Assembly: GCA_041635755.1 (NCBI GenBank)
Contig: JBFKUL010000075.1
Span: forward strand, 1-11,695
Source of the DNA: JBFKUL01 sp041635755
Lineage (GTDB): Bacteria > Pseudomonadota > Gammaproteobacteria > Burkholderiales > SG8-39
DNA: 11,695 nucleotides
Direction: 5' to 3'
Numbering within the stretch: the first letter of the stretch is position 1; every line of letters begins with the position of its first letter. Of this stretch, positions 1-7,944 are shown piece by piece. The position numbers and the translations under genes were made by a program. The notes under the pieces were generated by a model. That model was given only the letters and a program-made list of their open reading frames with translations. It ran no database searches and had not been told where the DNA came from.

Positions 1-635
1 CGATGATGTAGCCGCGGTCGGCGATCTTGATCGCTTGGTTGAAATTCTGCTCAGCCATCAGCACGGTGAGATCGCGGCGCTCCTTGAGCTCCTTGATCTT
101 CGCGATCATGCGGTTGACCAGAATCGGGGCGAGGCCGACCGAGGGCTCGTCCACCAGCAGGATGCGCGGCTCCGACATGAGGGCGCGCGCGACCGCCACC
201 ATCTGCTGCTCGCCGCCGCTCATGCTGCCGGCGAGCTGCCGGCGCCGCGCCTTGAGCGCCGGGAACACCTCGAACACGAACTCGAGATTGGCGTCGAGCC
301 GCGCGCGCGCCGCCTTGCGATAGGCGCCGAGCATCAGGTTCTCCTCGACCGAGAGCATCGGGAACAGGCGCCGGCCTTCCGGCACCAGCGCAATGCCCAG
401 CTCGACGATTTCCTGCGGGCTCCTGCCGGCGAGGTCGATCGACTCTCCGTCGCGCTCGAAGCGGACGCGGCCGGCCGTAGGCACGACGATACCCATGATG
501 CACTTGATGAGGGTGCTCTTGCCATTGCCGTTCGAGCCGAGCAATACCACCGATTCGCCGTGCTCGACGACGATGGACACGCCGTGCAGCACGTGCACCG
601 AGCCGTAGCCCGCCTCGAGCGACTCGACGACGAGC

Positions 636-646
<11 letters not shown>
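1..646 (-). CDS. livF: Branched-chain amino-acid-type ABC transporter ATPase LivF (3' end cut off by window)
   Basis: Second nucleotide-binding subunit of a HAAT-family importer; it would pair with LivG on the cytoplasmic face and hydrolyse ATP. The 215 visible residues show Walker A GSNGNGKST (37-45), the LivF block VPEGRRLFPMLSVEENL (88-104), ABC signature MSGGEQQ (142-148), Walker B ILLVDEPSVGL (162-172), and AEQN (198-201) at the H-loop, where LivF proteins typically carry a Gln. About 20 C-terminal residues should lie beyond base 1, given the usual 235-240. No ATG lies near the 5' end of this frame. I chose TTG at 646 because it starts inside the last codons of livG (8 bases before its TAA ends), has GGAG about 10 bases upstream, and gives a normal N-terminus (MESKLVVESLEAGYGS). 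Translation is probably coupled to livG. Function is certain at family level; the start is less so. Confidence 0.93.
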
Positions 647-1357
<711 letters not shown>

Positions 1358-1361
<4 letters not shown>

Positions 1362-2299
1362 TGCTTGCGCTTCCAGTGCTTTTGCACCAACCCGACGATG
1401 CCCTGCGGCGCGAGGGTGATGAACACCACCAGCATCACGCCGACGATCAGCACGTTGAGCTCGGAAGACACCGTCACCTTGACGATCTCCTGCGTCGTGC
1501 CCACCAGCAGCGCGCCGATCACCGGGCCGATCCAGTGGCCCGTGCCGCCGATCATCGGCATGGCGATGGCGTTGACCGCGATGAACAGGTTGAACGCCGA
1601 AACCGGATCGACGAAGGTGACGAAGTAGGGGAAGGGCGCGCCGGCGACGCCCATCATCGCGCCCATCACCGTGGTCGACACGAGCTTCAGCCGCAGCGTC
1701 GGGACGCCGGCGGACTCGGCGGCGACCTCGTCGTCGCGGATCGCGGCAAGCCCGCGGCCCAGGCGCGAGGAATTGAGCACGCGGGAGATCGCCACCGCCG
1801 TCAGCGTGAGCAGCAGCATCACCATGAACAGCATCTGGATGTAGCTGTCGAACCAGAGGTGCTTCTCCGGGGTCAGCATGTACGAGCCCCGCGCGCCGCC
1901 CACGTACGGCCAGTTGGCGATGAAGGTCTCGATGACGATCGCCATGGCGAGCGTGGCGATGGCGAAGTACACGCCTTTCAGGCGCAGGGTCAGGTAGCCC
2001 AGCCCGAAGCCGACCAGGCCGCCAACCGCGCCGCCGGCCAGGATCAGCAGGGGCAGCGGCAGGGCGAGCGCCTTGTTGAGCGCCACGGTGGTGTACGCGC
2101 CCATGGCGAAGAACGCCGCGCTCCCGAAATTGACGTAGCCGGTAAAGCCGCCGAGGATGTTCCAGGCCACGGCCATCAGCGTGGCCTGAAGGATCAGGTA
2201 GAACGCGTTGTAGTAGTACTCGTTTTCCACCACCGTGGTCAGCACCAGCCCGCCGGCGAAGATCGCGGCGAGCACGCCCCAGAAGGCAGCGGATTTCAT
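1358..2299 (-). CDS. livM: Branched-chain amino-acid-type ABC transporter permease LivM
   Basis: Inner-membrane permease of the HAAT importer, 313 residues and strongly hydrophobic, with roughly eight to ten membrane segments. Hallmarks are the N-terminal GYVNFGSAAFFAMGAY block (54-69) and the cytoplasmic coupling loop starting SRLGRGLAAIRDDE (178-191), which contacts the ATPases. Further on, GGTGHWIGPVIGA (251-263) and the terminal APQGIVGL (298-304) are also typical. Length is normal for LivM. The ATG at 2299 directly follows the livH TAG with no spacer, and AGG in the livH tail can act as ribosome binding site. The stop overlaps the livG start by four bases (ATGA), so livH-livM-livG are almost certainly co-translated. 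It would form the membrane pore with LivH. Confidence 0.97.
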
Positions 2300-3175
2300 C
2301 TAGCGCCTGCCGAACAGGCCCGCGGGACGCAGCGCGAGCGTCAGGCCGAGGAAGCCGAACGCCACCGCAGGCGACCACGACGGCCCGGCGAAGGTCGACA
2401 CCATGCTCTCGACCACGCCCAGGATCAGCGCGGCGATGAACATGCCCTTGATGCTGCCCATGCCGCCGAGCACGACGATGGCAAAGGCGCGCCCGATGTA
2501 CAGCCGCCCCACCGACGGCTCGACTGGGCCGATGATGATGAGCAGCGCGCCGGCGATAGCGGTGGTGGCGATGCCCAGGCCGAAGGCCCACTGCTTGATG
2601 CGCACTGGATCCGCCCCCATCAGCTGCAGCGCTAGGCGGTCCTGGGCCACCGCTTGGATGGCGCGCCCCATGAAGGTGCGCGACATGAACAGGTAGATTG
2701 CGGCGGTGAGCGCCGCAGCCACCGCGAACGGCACCAGCATGCGCAGCGGAAAGTCGACGAAGCCTATGCGCCAGGACTGGCCGATGTAGTCGGCCTGCAC
2801 CAGGCGGTAGTCGACCCCGTAGATCAGGATCAGCACCACCTCGATGATGAACATCACGCCGAAGAAGAACGCGAGGCCCGACAACGACTCCTGACCGGTG
2901 CGCTCGAACGCGAGGAAGTAGACCCGGTAGATCAGCGCGCCGACAAAGAAGAACACGGGCGCGGCCAGCAGGCCGATCAGGATCGGGTCGAGCCCGAAGC
3001 GGCTGTTCAGGATGTAGGCGATGTACGCGCCGACGATGATGAACGCCGGGTGCGCGATGTTGACGATGTCGAGCTGGCCGAAGACGATGGCCAGCCCGAT
3101 CGCCACGGCGGCGTAGAAGCCGCCCAGCAGGATGCCTGCGACGATGGCGTTCGAGAAAAGGTCTGCCGAAATCAC
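2300..3175 (-). CDS. livH: Branched-chain amino-acid-type ABC transporter permease LivH
   Basis: First permease of the HAAT importer, 291 residues, about eight hydrophobic segments. LivH hallmarks are GILLGGFYAAVAIGLAIVFG (14-33), NIAHPAFIIVGAYIAY (39-54), the cytoplasmic coupling loop MGRAIQAVAQDRLALQLMGAD (169-189, the EAA-like loop), and VLGGMGSIKGMFIAALILG (235-253), followed by the tail RPAGLFGRR. The start is GTG at 3175; no better ATG exists in frame and only a poor AGG-type ribosome binding site precedes it. The gap to the upstream binding-protein gene is 31 bases and very GC-rich, so livH is probably translated at a lower rate than the binding protein, as is usual in such operons. 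The TAG stop touches the livM ATG. Confidence 0.96.
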   Translation of the reverse strand: MISADLFSNAIVAGILLGGFYAAVAIGLAIVFGQLDIVNIAHPAFIIVGAYIAYILNSRFGLDPILIGLLAAPVFFFVGALIYRVYFLAFERTGQESLSGLAFFFGVMFIIEVVLILIYGVDYRLVQADYIGQSWRIGFVDFPLRMLVPFAVAAALTAAIYLFMSRTFMGRAIQAVAQDRLALQLMGADPVRIKQWAFGLGIATTAIAGALLIIIGPVEPSVGRLYIGRAFAIVVLGGMGSIKGMFIAALILGVVESMVSTFAGPSWSPAVAFGFLGLTLALRPAGLFGRR

Positions 3176-3206
3176 CGTCGCGGGCGCCTGCGGGGCGGAG
3201 CCGCCG

Positions 3207-4472
3207 TTACTGCTTGTACGGGAAGACGATGTCTCCCGACTTCCATTCCTTCGGATACAGCACGACGCGTTTGCCCGGCCCGGCGAACTGCTCCAGGTTG
3301 TCGTTCTGCACGTCGCGGAACTGCACCATCAGCACGCGGCTCTTGGCCCACTCGCCGTTCTTGCCGAACTTCACCTTGCCGACCACGGTATCGAAGGTCG
3401 CTTTGTGCATGTGCGCGGCGAGCTTCGCCTGATCGAGGCTCTTCACCGCGTTCACCGACTGCTCGAGTACTTGCAGGTAAGCGTAGGCGAACGGCGGCAG
3501 GTAGTGGCCGTACGGGTCCACGCCCTTGCCCTTTGCCGCTTCCTGGTACTTCGCCAGGAACTCCTTCACGCCCGGAAAATCGAGCGTGGGCTCGGGCACC
3601 CAGAAGTCGTAGTTGACGATGTTGTTCAGCAGCGGTCCGAGGTTCTTCTGGATCGAGGCGAACTGCAGTCCGACCATGCCGCCGCCGAACATCTTCACCT
3701 TCAGTCCGACCTCGTTGGCCGCCTTGACCATGCCCACCGAATCCGGCGGGTAGGAGCCAACGTACACGATGTCCGGGTTGGTCGCCTGGATGGCGCGCAC
3801 GATGGGCGTGAAGTCCGTGGTCGGCGGCGGGTAAGTCTTGTCGTAGACGATCTTCAGGCCCGCGGCTTGCGCGTTCTTGCGCGCGCCTGCTGCCGCATTG
3901 AGCGCGAACTCGGCGTCCGCAGCGACGATGGCGATGGTCTTGGGCTTGGGGTTCTGCGCGGCGGCGAGCTCGAAAAAGCCCCACGACCAGTCGGTGAGCG
4001 GATTCGGCCCGGCCGGCATGATCTGGAAGTAGCGGTCGTACTTGAACTCCTCGTTGGCCGCCAGCCCGAATAGCGACGGGAACACCATCTTCTTGCGCAT
4101 CACGATCGGCAGCGCCGGCGCGATCAGATTGGTGCCGTAGGCCGAGACCAGCAGGTCGACCTTGTCGACCTCGAGCAGCTTGGTGTACAGGCCCGGCACG
4201 TTGGCCGGCTGCGTGGCATCGTCGTAGTAGACGAACTCGACCTTGCGCCCGAGCAGCCCTCCCTTCTTGTTGACGTCGTCGCGCCAAATTTCCATGCCGA
4301 TGAGCGCGGCCTTGCCGGCGCCGGCAAGGCCGCCGGTGAGCGCCATGCTGAAGCCGATCTTGAGCGGCTCGGCCGCCTGCGCAGCCAACGGCGCGAGCGA
4401 CGCGGAAGCGGCCGCCAGTGCGATCGCACCGGCGGCGACGCCAGCGCGCATGAACGAGCGAGGATTGACCAT
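3207..4472 (-). CDS. Periplasmic substrate-binding protein of the HAAT ABC importer (Peripla_BP_6 / LivK type)
   Basis: Captures the substrate in the periplasm and delivers it to LivHM. The 421-residue product begins with a Sec signal peptide: a short basic n-region (R5, R9), an Ala-rich core (10-30) and a likely cleavage after AQA (31-33). The mature protein opens with PLKIGFSMALTGGLAGAGK (36-54), the first ligand-facing loop typical of type I LivJ/LivK-like proteins. It continues with GGLLGRKVEFVYYDDATQP (71-89), a DLLVSAYGT segment (106-114) and PTTDFTPIVRAIQATNPD, all classic for the fold. ATG at 4472 is set by a near-perfect AAGGAGG (4481-4487) with an 8-base spacer, much the strongest ribosome binding site in the transporter part of the operon. 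Family members bind amino acids, amides, urea or aromatic acids, so the ligand cannot be named. Confidence 0.95.
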   Translation of the reverse strand: MVNPRSFMRAGVAAGAIALAAASASLAPLAAQAAEPLKIGFSMALTGGLAGAGKAALIGMEIWRDDVNKKGGLLGRKVEFVYYDDATQPANVPGLYTKLLEVDKVDLLVSAYGTNLIAPALPIVMRKKMVFPSLFGLAANEEFKYDRYFQIMPAGPNPLTDWSWGFFELAAAQNPKPKTIAIVAADAEFALNAAAGARKNAQAAGLKIVYDKTYPPPTTDFTPIVRAIQATNPDIVYVGSYPPDSVGMVKAANEVGLKVKMFGGGMVGLQFASIQKNLGPLLNNIVNYDFWVPEPTLDFPGVKEFLAKYQEAAKGKGVDPYGHYLPPFAYAYLQVLEQSVNAVKSLDQAKLAAHMHKATFDTVVGKVKFGKNGEWAKSRVLMVQFRDVQNDNLEQFAGPGKRVVLYPKEWKSGDIVFPYKQ

Positions 4473-4597
4473 CTCGAAGCCCTCCTTATTGGGTTCCTGC
4501 GGGTACGTCCTCTTCTCGCTTGCGCCTGGGACGTCGGGAAAAGTGTATTAGTAAATGGTCGCCTTGTATACGGCCGGCCGGGCCGCGCCTGCGCCGC
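4473..4597 (-). other. Intergenic stretch with an AT-rich island upstream of the binding-protein gene
   Basis: This is the only sizeable gap (125 bases) in the minus-strand operon. From the upstream side it holds a very GC-rich segment with the 10-base palindrome CGGCCGGCCG (4571-4580), then an AT-rich island (about 4541-4572, including GTATAC) of unusually low GC for this window, then the binding-protein leader. The island could hold a secondary promoter for the transporter genes, but I found no pair of -35 and -10 boxes at good spacing. The GC-rich palindrome has no T-tract, so it is not a convincing terminator. Whether transcription from the monooxygenase promoter reads through is open. 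Confidence 0.35.
4481..4487 (-). promoter_or_regulatory. Strong ribosome binding site for the substrate-binding protein
   Basis: The minus strand reads AAGGAGG followed by an 8-base spacer to ATG at 4472. It is a full-strength Shine-Dalgarno match, unlike the weak sites of livH and livF. It fits the high binding-protein to permease ratio expected for an ABC importer and fixes the start of the gene. Confidence 0.85.
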
Positions 4598-5479
4598 TCA
4601 GCGATCCTGGGTGCGATACCAGTCAAGGATCTGCTCGCCGGTCCACAGCAGCACGCCGGGCTTCGCCTGGATGTGCTCGTAGAGCTTGTCGAGCCAGCCG
4701 ATGCGGTGCGCCACCCCGGTGATATACGGATGGATGCTGATCGCCATGACCCGGGTGATCGTCTCGCTCTCGGCATAGAGCCGGTCGAATTGCGCGGCGC
4801 CCCGCCGGAGCATCTCCTCGGCGCCATGGTGCTGCAGTGCCATCATCGGGATGTCGTTGACCTCCAGCGTGTAGGGCACCGAGACGATGTCGCCCTTGGA
4901 AGTACGGACTTTCACCGGCTGGTCGTCGAGCACCCAGTCGGCGACGTACTCGATGCCCTCTTCGTGGAGGATGTCGATGGTGTCGTAGGTCTCGGTGAGC
5001 CCGGGGCTCTCCCAGCCGCGCGGCGGCTTGCCGGTGAACTGGCGGATCGCCGAGATGGTGTCCCGAATCGCCTGGCGCTGATCCTCGACGTGATGCATCG
5101 GCCGCTGGTGAAAGCCGTGCCCCATGAATTCCCAGCCCGCCTCGCGCGCGGCCTGGGCGACGGGCGGGTAGCTCATCAGCACCGCGCCATTGACCGCCAT
5201 GGTCGGGATCACCTTGCGCCGCGCGAGCAGCTCGACGAAGCGCCAAAATCCCACGCGCATGCCGTACTCGTGCCAGGCCCAGTTCGGCAGATCGGGCTGC
5301 AGCGGCTGGCCCATCGGCGGCGGCAGCACGGTGCGCGGCATGTGGCGCTCGATCGACCACTCTTCGACGTTAACGATGGTCCACACGATCATGCGCGCGC
5401 CGCCCGGCAGCTTGAGCGGCGGGCGGTCAACGATCGCCGAGTAGGGGACGCGCTCGCGCGGCAGGTTTCCCTGCGTCAT
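4598..5479 (-). CDS. PuuE-like CE4-fold (polysaccharide deacetylase/NodB superfamily) hydrolase, function unknown
   Basis: 293-residue cytoplasmic protein with no signal peptide, which argues against a cell-wall or chitin substrate. The CE4 fold is recognisable from the sequence order. The motif-1 position is IVNVEEW (35-41), where classical deacetylases carry a TFDDG-like motif. Next come GHGFHQRPMH (120-129) for the metal-histidine motif, RGWESPGLTET (154-164) for motif 3, EYVADWVLDDQP (177-188), and a late SIHPYITGVAHRI (248-260). The Asp-Asp replacement by Glu-Glu and the GWxSPG and HPY blocks fit the PuuE-like group, whose named member is a cofactor-independent allantoinase opening a cyclic ureide ring. 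ATG at 5479 follows the monooxygenase TGA by 2 bases, with GGGAGG 8 bases upstream. A ring amidohydrolase acting on the monooxygenase product or on the imported compound is an inference. Confidence 0.85.
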   Translation of the reverse strand: MTQGNLPRERVPYSAIVDRPPLKLPGGARMIVWTIVNVEEWSIERHMPRTVLPPPMGQPLQPDLPNWAWHEYGMRVGFWRFVELLARRKVIPTMAVNGAVLMSYPPVAQAAREAGWEFMGHGFHQRPMHHVEDQRQAIRDTISAIRQFTGKPPRGWESPGLTETYDTIDILHEEGIEYVADWVLDDQPVKVRTSKGDIVSVPYTLEVNDIPMMALQHHGAEEMLRRGAAQFDRLYAESETITRVMAISIHPYITGVAHRIGWLDKLYEHIQAKPGVLLWTGEQILDWYRTQDR

Positions 5480-5481
5480 CG

Positions 5482-6573
5482 TCAGTGCCTCCCGATCGCG
5501 CGATTGAGCGCGGGCATTACCTTCGTGGCCATCAGCTCCATCGAGCGCCGCGCGAGCTTCGGCTCGGCCCAGTCGATGCCGCAGTAGAGCAGCGTGCCGA
5601 AATCTCCCGTGGTCTCACGGAACGCGAGCAGGTCATCGACCACCTTGTCGGGCGTGCCGGCAATGACCAGGGTCTCGACCACGCGGTCGAGCGTCACCTC
5701 GGCCTCGGGCGTGTCCTTCGCGGGCTTGAACAGGTTGATGCGCCCGGCACGCACCAGCTTGAAGAACAGCTGCTTGTAGTAGAAGCGATACGGACTTTTC
5801 TCACCGTAACCGTATTCTCGAGCCGTAGCGGCGTCGTCGGCAACGAACACGGTCTTTGCGACGCGCCAGTTCGTCGGATCGGCCTTGCGCCCAACGGCGG
5901 CGCAGCCCTCGGCATACTTGCCCCAGTGCGACTTCACCCACTGGGGCAGCAGAAAGTTGGCCGAGATCGGGTCCCAGCCGCGCTTCGCGGCCTCCGTGAC
6001 GCCGCCCGAGAAGGGCTCGACCGCCGTGACGACGATGGGCGGGTGCGGCTTCTGGTAGGGCTTCGGGATGACGCCCTGGCCGATGTTCGTGATCATCGTT
6101 TTCTCGGTCGAGATGTTCCAGAACTGGCCGCGGATGTTGTACGGCGGCTCGCCCGCCCAGATCGCGATCATGTGGTTGATGCACTCGACGAACATTGCCT
6201 TGCGGTCCTTGCCCATGGTCTCAAACGCTTCCCAGTCCGAGGGCAGGCCGCCGGGGCTGATGCCGACGATCAGGCGCCCCTCGAGCAGGTTGTCGAGCAT
6301 CGACACGGTGGCGGCGAGCTGCAGCGGGTGGCCGTTCGGCAGGTTGAGCGTGCCGGTGCCGAGCGTGATGCTCTTCGTGTCGTGCGCGAGGCTCGCGAGA
6401 AAGGTTGCGCAGCTGGTGACCGATTCGGCGATATCGGTCACGTGCTCGCCGACGAACGCCTCACAGAAGCCCAGACGATCGGCGAGCAGGATCGCTTCGC
6501 GGTCCTCCTTGAGCGTCTGGACGTAGGCGCGCTGCGGCGGATGCAGCGGCATCGTGAAGTAGCCGAGCTTCAC
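5482..6573 (-). CDS. LLM-class flavin-dependent monooxygenase (limonene monooxygenase LimB-like)
   Basis: 363-residue bacterial-luciferase-like TIM-barrel enzyme expected to use reduced flavin and O2 to oxidise a small organic molecule. Family features are KLGYFTMPLHPP (2-13), the AFVGEHVTDIAESVTS block (39-54, E43-H44), ITLGTGTLNLPNGHPLQLA (69-87), GRLIVGISPGGLPSDWEAF (99-117), the PYQKPHPPIVV strand (172-182) and SANFLLPQW (204-212). The C-terminal half (WRVAKTVFVADD, VIAGTPDKVVDDL) is typical of the LimB-like subgroup. The frame stays open upstream to 7212, but that part only mirrors the opposite-strand cupin gene. GTG at 6573 is preceded by GGGAGG with a 5-base spacer and gives the family N-terminus. 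It is the first gene of the operon, and its TGA is 2 bases before the CE4-fold gene. The subfamily suggests a terpenoid or amide-type substrate but does not fix it. Confidence 0.92.
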   Translation of the reverse strand: MKLGYFTMPLHPPQRAYVQTLKEDREAILLADRLGFCEAFVGEHVTDIAESVTSCATFLASLAHDTKSITLGTGTLNLPNGHPLQLAATVSMLDNLLEGRLIVGISPGGLPSDWEAFETMGKDRKAMFVECINHMIAIWAGEPPYNIRGQFWNISTEKTMITNIGQGVIPKPYQKPHPPIVVTAVEPFSGGVTEAAKRGWDPISANFLLPQWVKSHWGKYAEGCAAVGRKADPTNWRVAKTVFVADDAATAREYGYGEKSPYRFYYKQLFFKLVRAGRINLFKPAKDTPEAEVTLDRVVETLVIAGTPDKVVDDLLAFRETTGDFGTLLYCGIDWAEPKLARRSMELMATKVMPALNRAIGRH

Positions 6574-6602
6574 GTGCTCCTCCCTTTTTTGCGTTGTGGC
6601 CG

Positions 6603-6631
6603 ATGATAAGCTAGCGGCGCGACCGTGTCGA
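6603..6631 (-). promoter_or_regulatory. Sigma70-like promoter of the monooxygenase/CE4/ABC operon
   Basis: On the minus strand the -35 is TCGACA (6626-6631, 5 of 6 to TTGACA), the spacer is exactly 17 bases (6609-6625) and the -10 is TATCAT (6603-6608, 5 of 6 to TATAAT). Transcription should begin near 6596, leaving a leader of about 23 bases before the GTG at 6573. It lies in the 87-base gap between divergent genes. I found no equally good pair for the plus-strand cupin gene. Confidence 0.65.
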
Positions 6632-6648
6632 AAACGCGGCATTGCACG

Positions 6649-6655
6649 AAGGAGG
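6649..6655 (+). promoter_or_regulatory. Ribosome binding site deciding the cupin start
   Basis: AAGGAGG followed by 5 bases (ACGAG) and ATG at 6661. This makes 6661 the likely start rather than the in-frame GTG at 6625, which has no ribosome binding site and whose extra residues lack homology-like character. Confidence 0.85.
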
Positions 6656-6660
6656 ACGAG

Positions 6661-7296
6661 ATGGACTATCGCGAAACACTGCGCCGCACCCGCGTCTCGC
6701 GCAAGAACATGCTCAAACGCGTCGCGCGCTTTCACAAGCTGAAAGGCTCCGACGGCGGGCTGCCCGATAGCCGGTACCCGGGCTGCGAGCGCATTCTGTA
6801 CAACGTGATCGGTTTCCAGCCGCCCAAGAACGAGAACCAGGGCGGCGTCACCTCGCCGGTCGGCGACAAGGCGTCGCGCCTCGCGGCGATCAAGATTTCG
6901 GAGGGCTTCAACCTGGGCTATTGCCGCGCACTCCCCGGGCGCGGACCGATGTTCCACAACCATGACACCAACGAGACGTTCATCGCCATGACCGGCACCT
7001 GGCGCGCGAGCTGGGAGAATCCGCGCGGCAGGATCGAGCATGTCGATCTCAAGCCGCTCGACGTCGTCTCGTTCCCGCCGGGCGTCTCGCGGCGCTTCAT
7101 GAACGTCACGCGCGGCTCGAAGCGCAAGCACTCGATCCTGATGTTCGTGATCGGCGGCGACGCGCCGCGCGCCGAGTTCACCGCCGAGGCGGTGCGCGAG
7201 CTCGCGCAGCACGGCTACTGGTCGCCGGAGACCCCGCCCGCGCGAGCGCGATCGGCGAAGAAGCGCCGCGCCAAAGCCCGGCGCCGAACCGGCTAG
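6661..7296 (+). CDS. Cupin-domain protein with strongly basic C-terminal tail
   Basis: 211-residue protein with one cupin barrel around residues 85-165. Motif 1 is visible as GPMFHNHDTNETFIAMTG, supplying H99, H101 and E105 as metal ligands. Motif 2 reads PPGVSRRFMN (139-148): the third histidine of the PxGxxHxxxN pattern is Arg (R144). Metal binding may therefore be incomplete, or the domain may bind ligand without catalysis. Residues 1-60 are a basic, polar extension without a motif I know. Residues 194-211 (ARARSAKKRRAKARRRTG) are two-thirds Lys/Arg. The gene is divergent from the monooxygenase operon, with 87 bases between starts, so it could be functionally linked as an accessory enzyme or sensor. 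It ends 13 bases from the convergent hemerythrin gene. The start was chosen on the AAGGAGG at 6649. Substrate unknown. Confidence 0.85.
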   Translation: MDYRETLRRTRVSRKNMLKRVARFHKLKGSDGGLPDSRYPGCERILYNVIGFQPPKNENQGGVTSPVGDKASRLAAIKISEGFNLGYCRALPGRGPMFHNHDTNETFIAMTGTWRASWENPRGRIEHVDLKPLDVVSFPPGVSRRFMNVTRGSKRKHSILMFVIGGDAPRAEFTAEAVRELAQHGYWSPETPPARARSAKKRRAKARRRTG

Positions 7297-7303
7297 GCGC
7301 CGG
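7278..7303. terminator. Possible hairpin between convergent cupin and hemerythrin genes
   Basis: CCGGCGCC (7278-7285) and GGCGCCGG (7296-7303) form a perfect 8-bp inverted repeat around a 10-base loop containing the end of the cupin gene. It sits between two convergent stop codons. No proper T-run follows on either strand; the minus strand has only GCTTT after the stem. It could act as a weak or Rho-assisted bidirectional terminator, or simply reflect high GC. Confidence 0.35.
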
Positions 7304-7309
7304 CCCTGG

Positions 7310-7888
7310 TCAGCTGCGCGCGATACCCAGCGGCGCCGGAGCCAGCTCGATGATGCGATCGAGCAGGCGCTCGTAGTCGTCGCCGGATTCGATGCCCGCC
7401 AGCGGATCGTGATGCGCGGCCCATTCGGCGTTCAGTTCGGCCCACTCCGCATTGCCCAGCACGCGCTGCGCGATCGGCATGATCTCCTGCTCTTCCTTGC
7501 GCATGTGCTCGCGGTAGCCCGCCACGAAGCGCGTCAGCGCCTCGCGCAGCGCCTCGAACTCGGCTGCGCCGCCCTGCTCGTAGCGCACGAGCGCCTGCTC
7601 GAGAGACCGGATCGCCTGCTCGCCTTGCTCATGGTCGCGCGCGAGCGCCTTGAGCACATGATCCGCATCGTGCGTGCGGCGGCGGATCGCGGCGAACAGG
7701 TAGCGCTCCTCCTTCGGGTGATGCACGCGCTCCGGGAATACGTCGAGGTAGTACAGCATCGCGCGCAGCAGCTTGGGGTCGAGGTTGCGGCCTTGCGGGC
7801 CCGCGTTGCGCATCACCTGCGTCATGGCGTGCAGCACCGCGGCGATCGAGCGATGCTCGTTCCACAGCGCGTCGAGAAGATTCTTCAT
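7310..7888 (-). CDS. Hemerythrin-like HHE-domain protein
   Basis: 192-residue four-helix-bundle protein predicted to hold a non-haem di-iron centre. The ligand pattern is nearly complete: H12 (NEHRS), H56 and E60 (HHPKEE), H86 (RDHEQ), H128 and E132 (REHMRKEE), in the order and spacing of HHE proteins. Members bind O2 or NO, buffer iron, or repair iron-sulphur clusters. There is no extra sensor, DNA-binding or kinase domain, and the N-terminal cysteines of the RIC/YtfE type are absent, so a stand-alone O2, NO or iron-handling protein fits best. ATG at 7888 has GGAGG 8 bases upstream; a TTG at 7906 is in frame but worse placed. A TTTGAC-N4-GTCAAA palindrome centred about 64 bases before the ATG suggests control by a Crp/Fnr-family regulator. 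Confidence 0.92.
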   Translation of the reverse strand: MKNLLDALWNEHRSIAAVLHAMTQVMRNAGPQGRNLDPKLLRAMLYYLDVFPERVHHPKEERYLFAAIRRRTHDADHVLKALARDHEQGEQAIRSLEQALVRYEQGGAAEFEALREALTRFVAGYREHMRKEEQEIMPIAQRVLGNAEWAELNAEWAAHHDPLAGIESGDDYERLLDRIIELAPAPLGIARS

Positions 7889-7944
7889 GCTCCGCACCTC
7901 CGGCAACGAGTGGCCCCATGGTCCTCCGCGCGCATCCCGGAAGA

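Noticed and set aside
3194..3205. Small GGCG/CGCC stem between the binding-protein gene and livH, as a possible attenuator
   Set aside because: Only 4 bp of stem with no T-tract in DNA that is nearly all G and C; such stems arise by chance.
3172..4287. Second long minus-strand frame overlapping the binding-protein gene
   Set aside because: Arg-rich shadow translation in another frame; the frame at 3207-4472 has a signal peptide, family motifs and AAGGAGG.
4571..4580. CGGCCGGCCG palindrome after the CE4-fold gene, as a terminator splitting the operon
   Set aside because: No loop and no downstream T-run; a self-complementary GC run alone is not good evidence of termination.
5482..7212. N-terminally extended 576-residue form of the monooxygenase
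   Set aside because: The extra 213 residues are antisense to the cupin gene and unrelated to the LLM family; GTG at 6573 has a good ribosome binding site and the family N-terminus.
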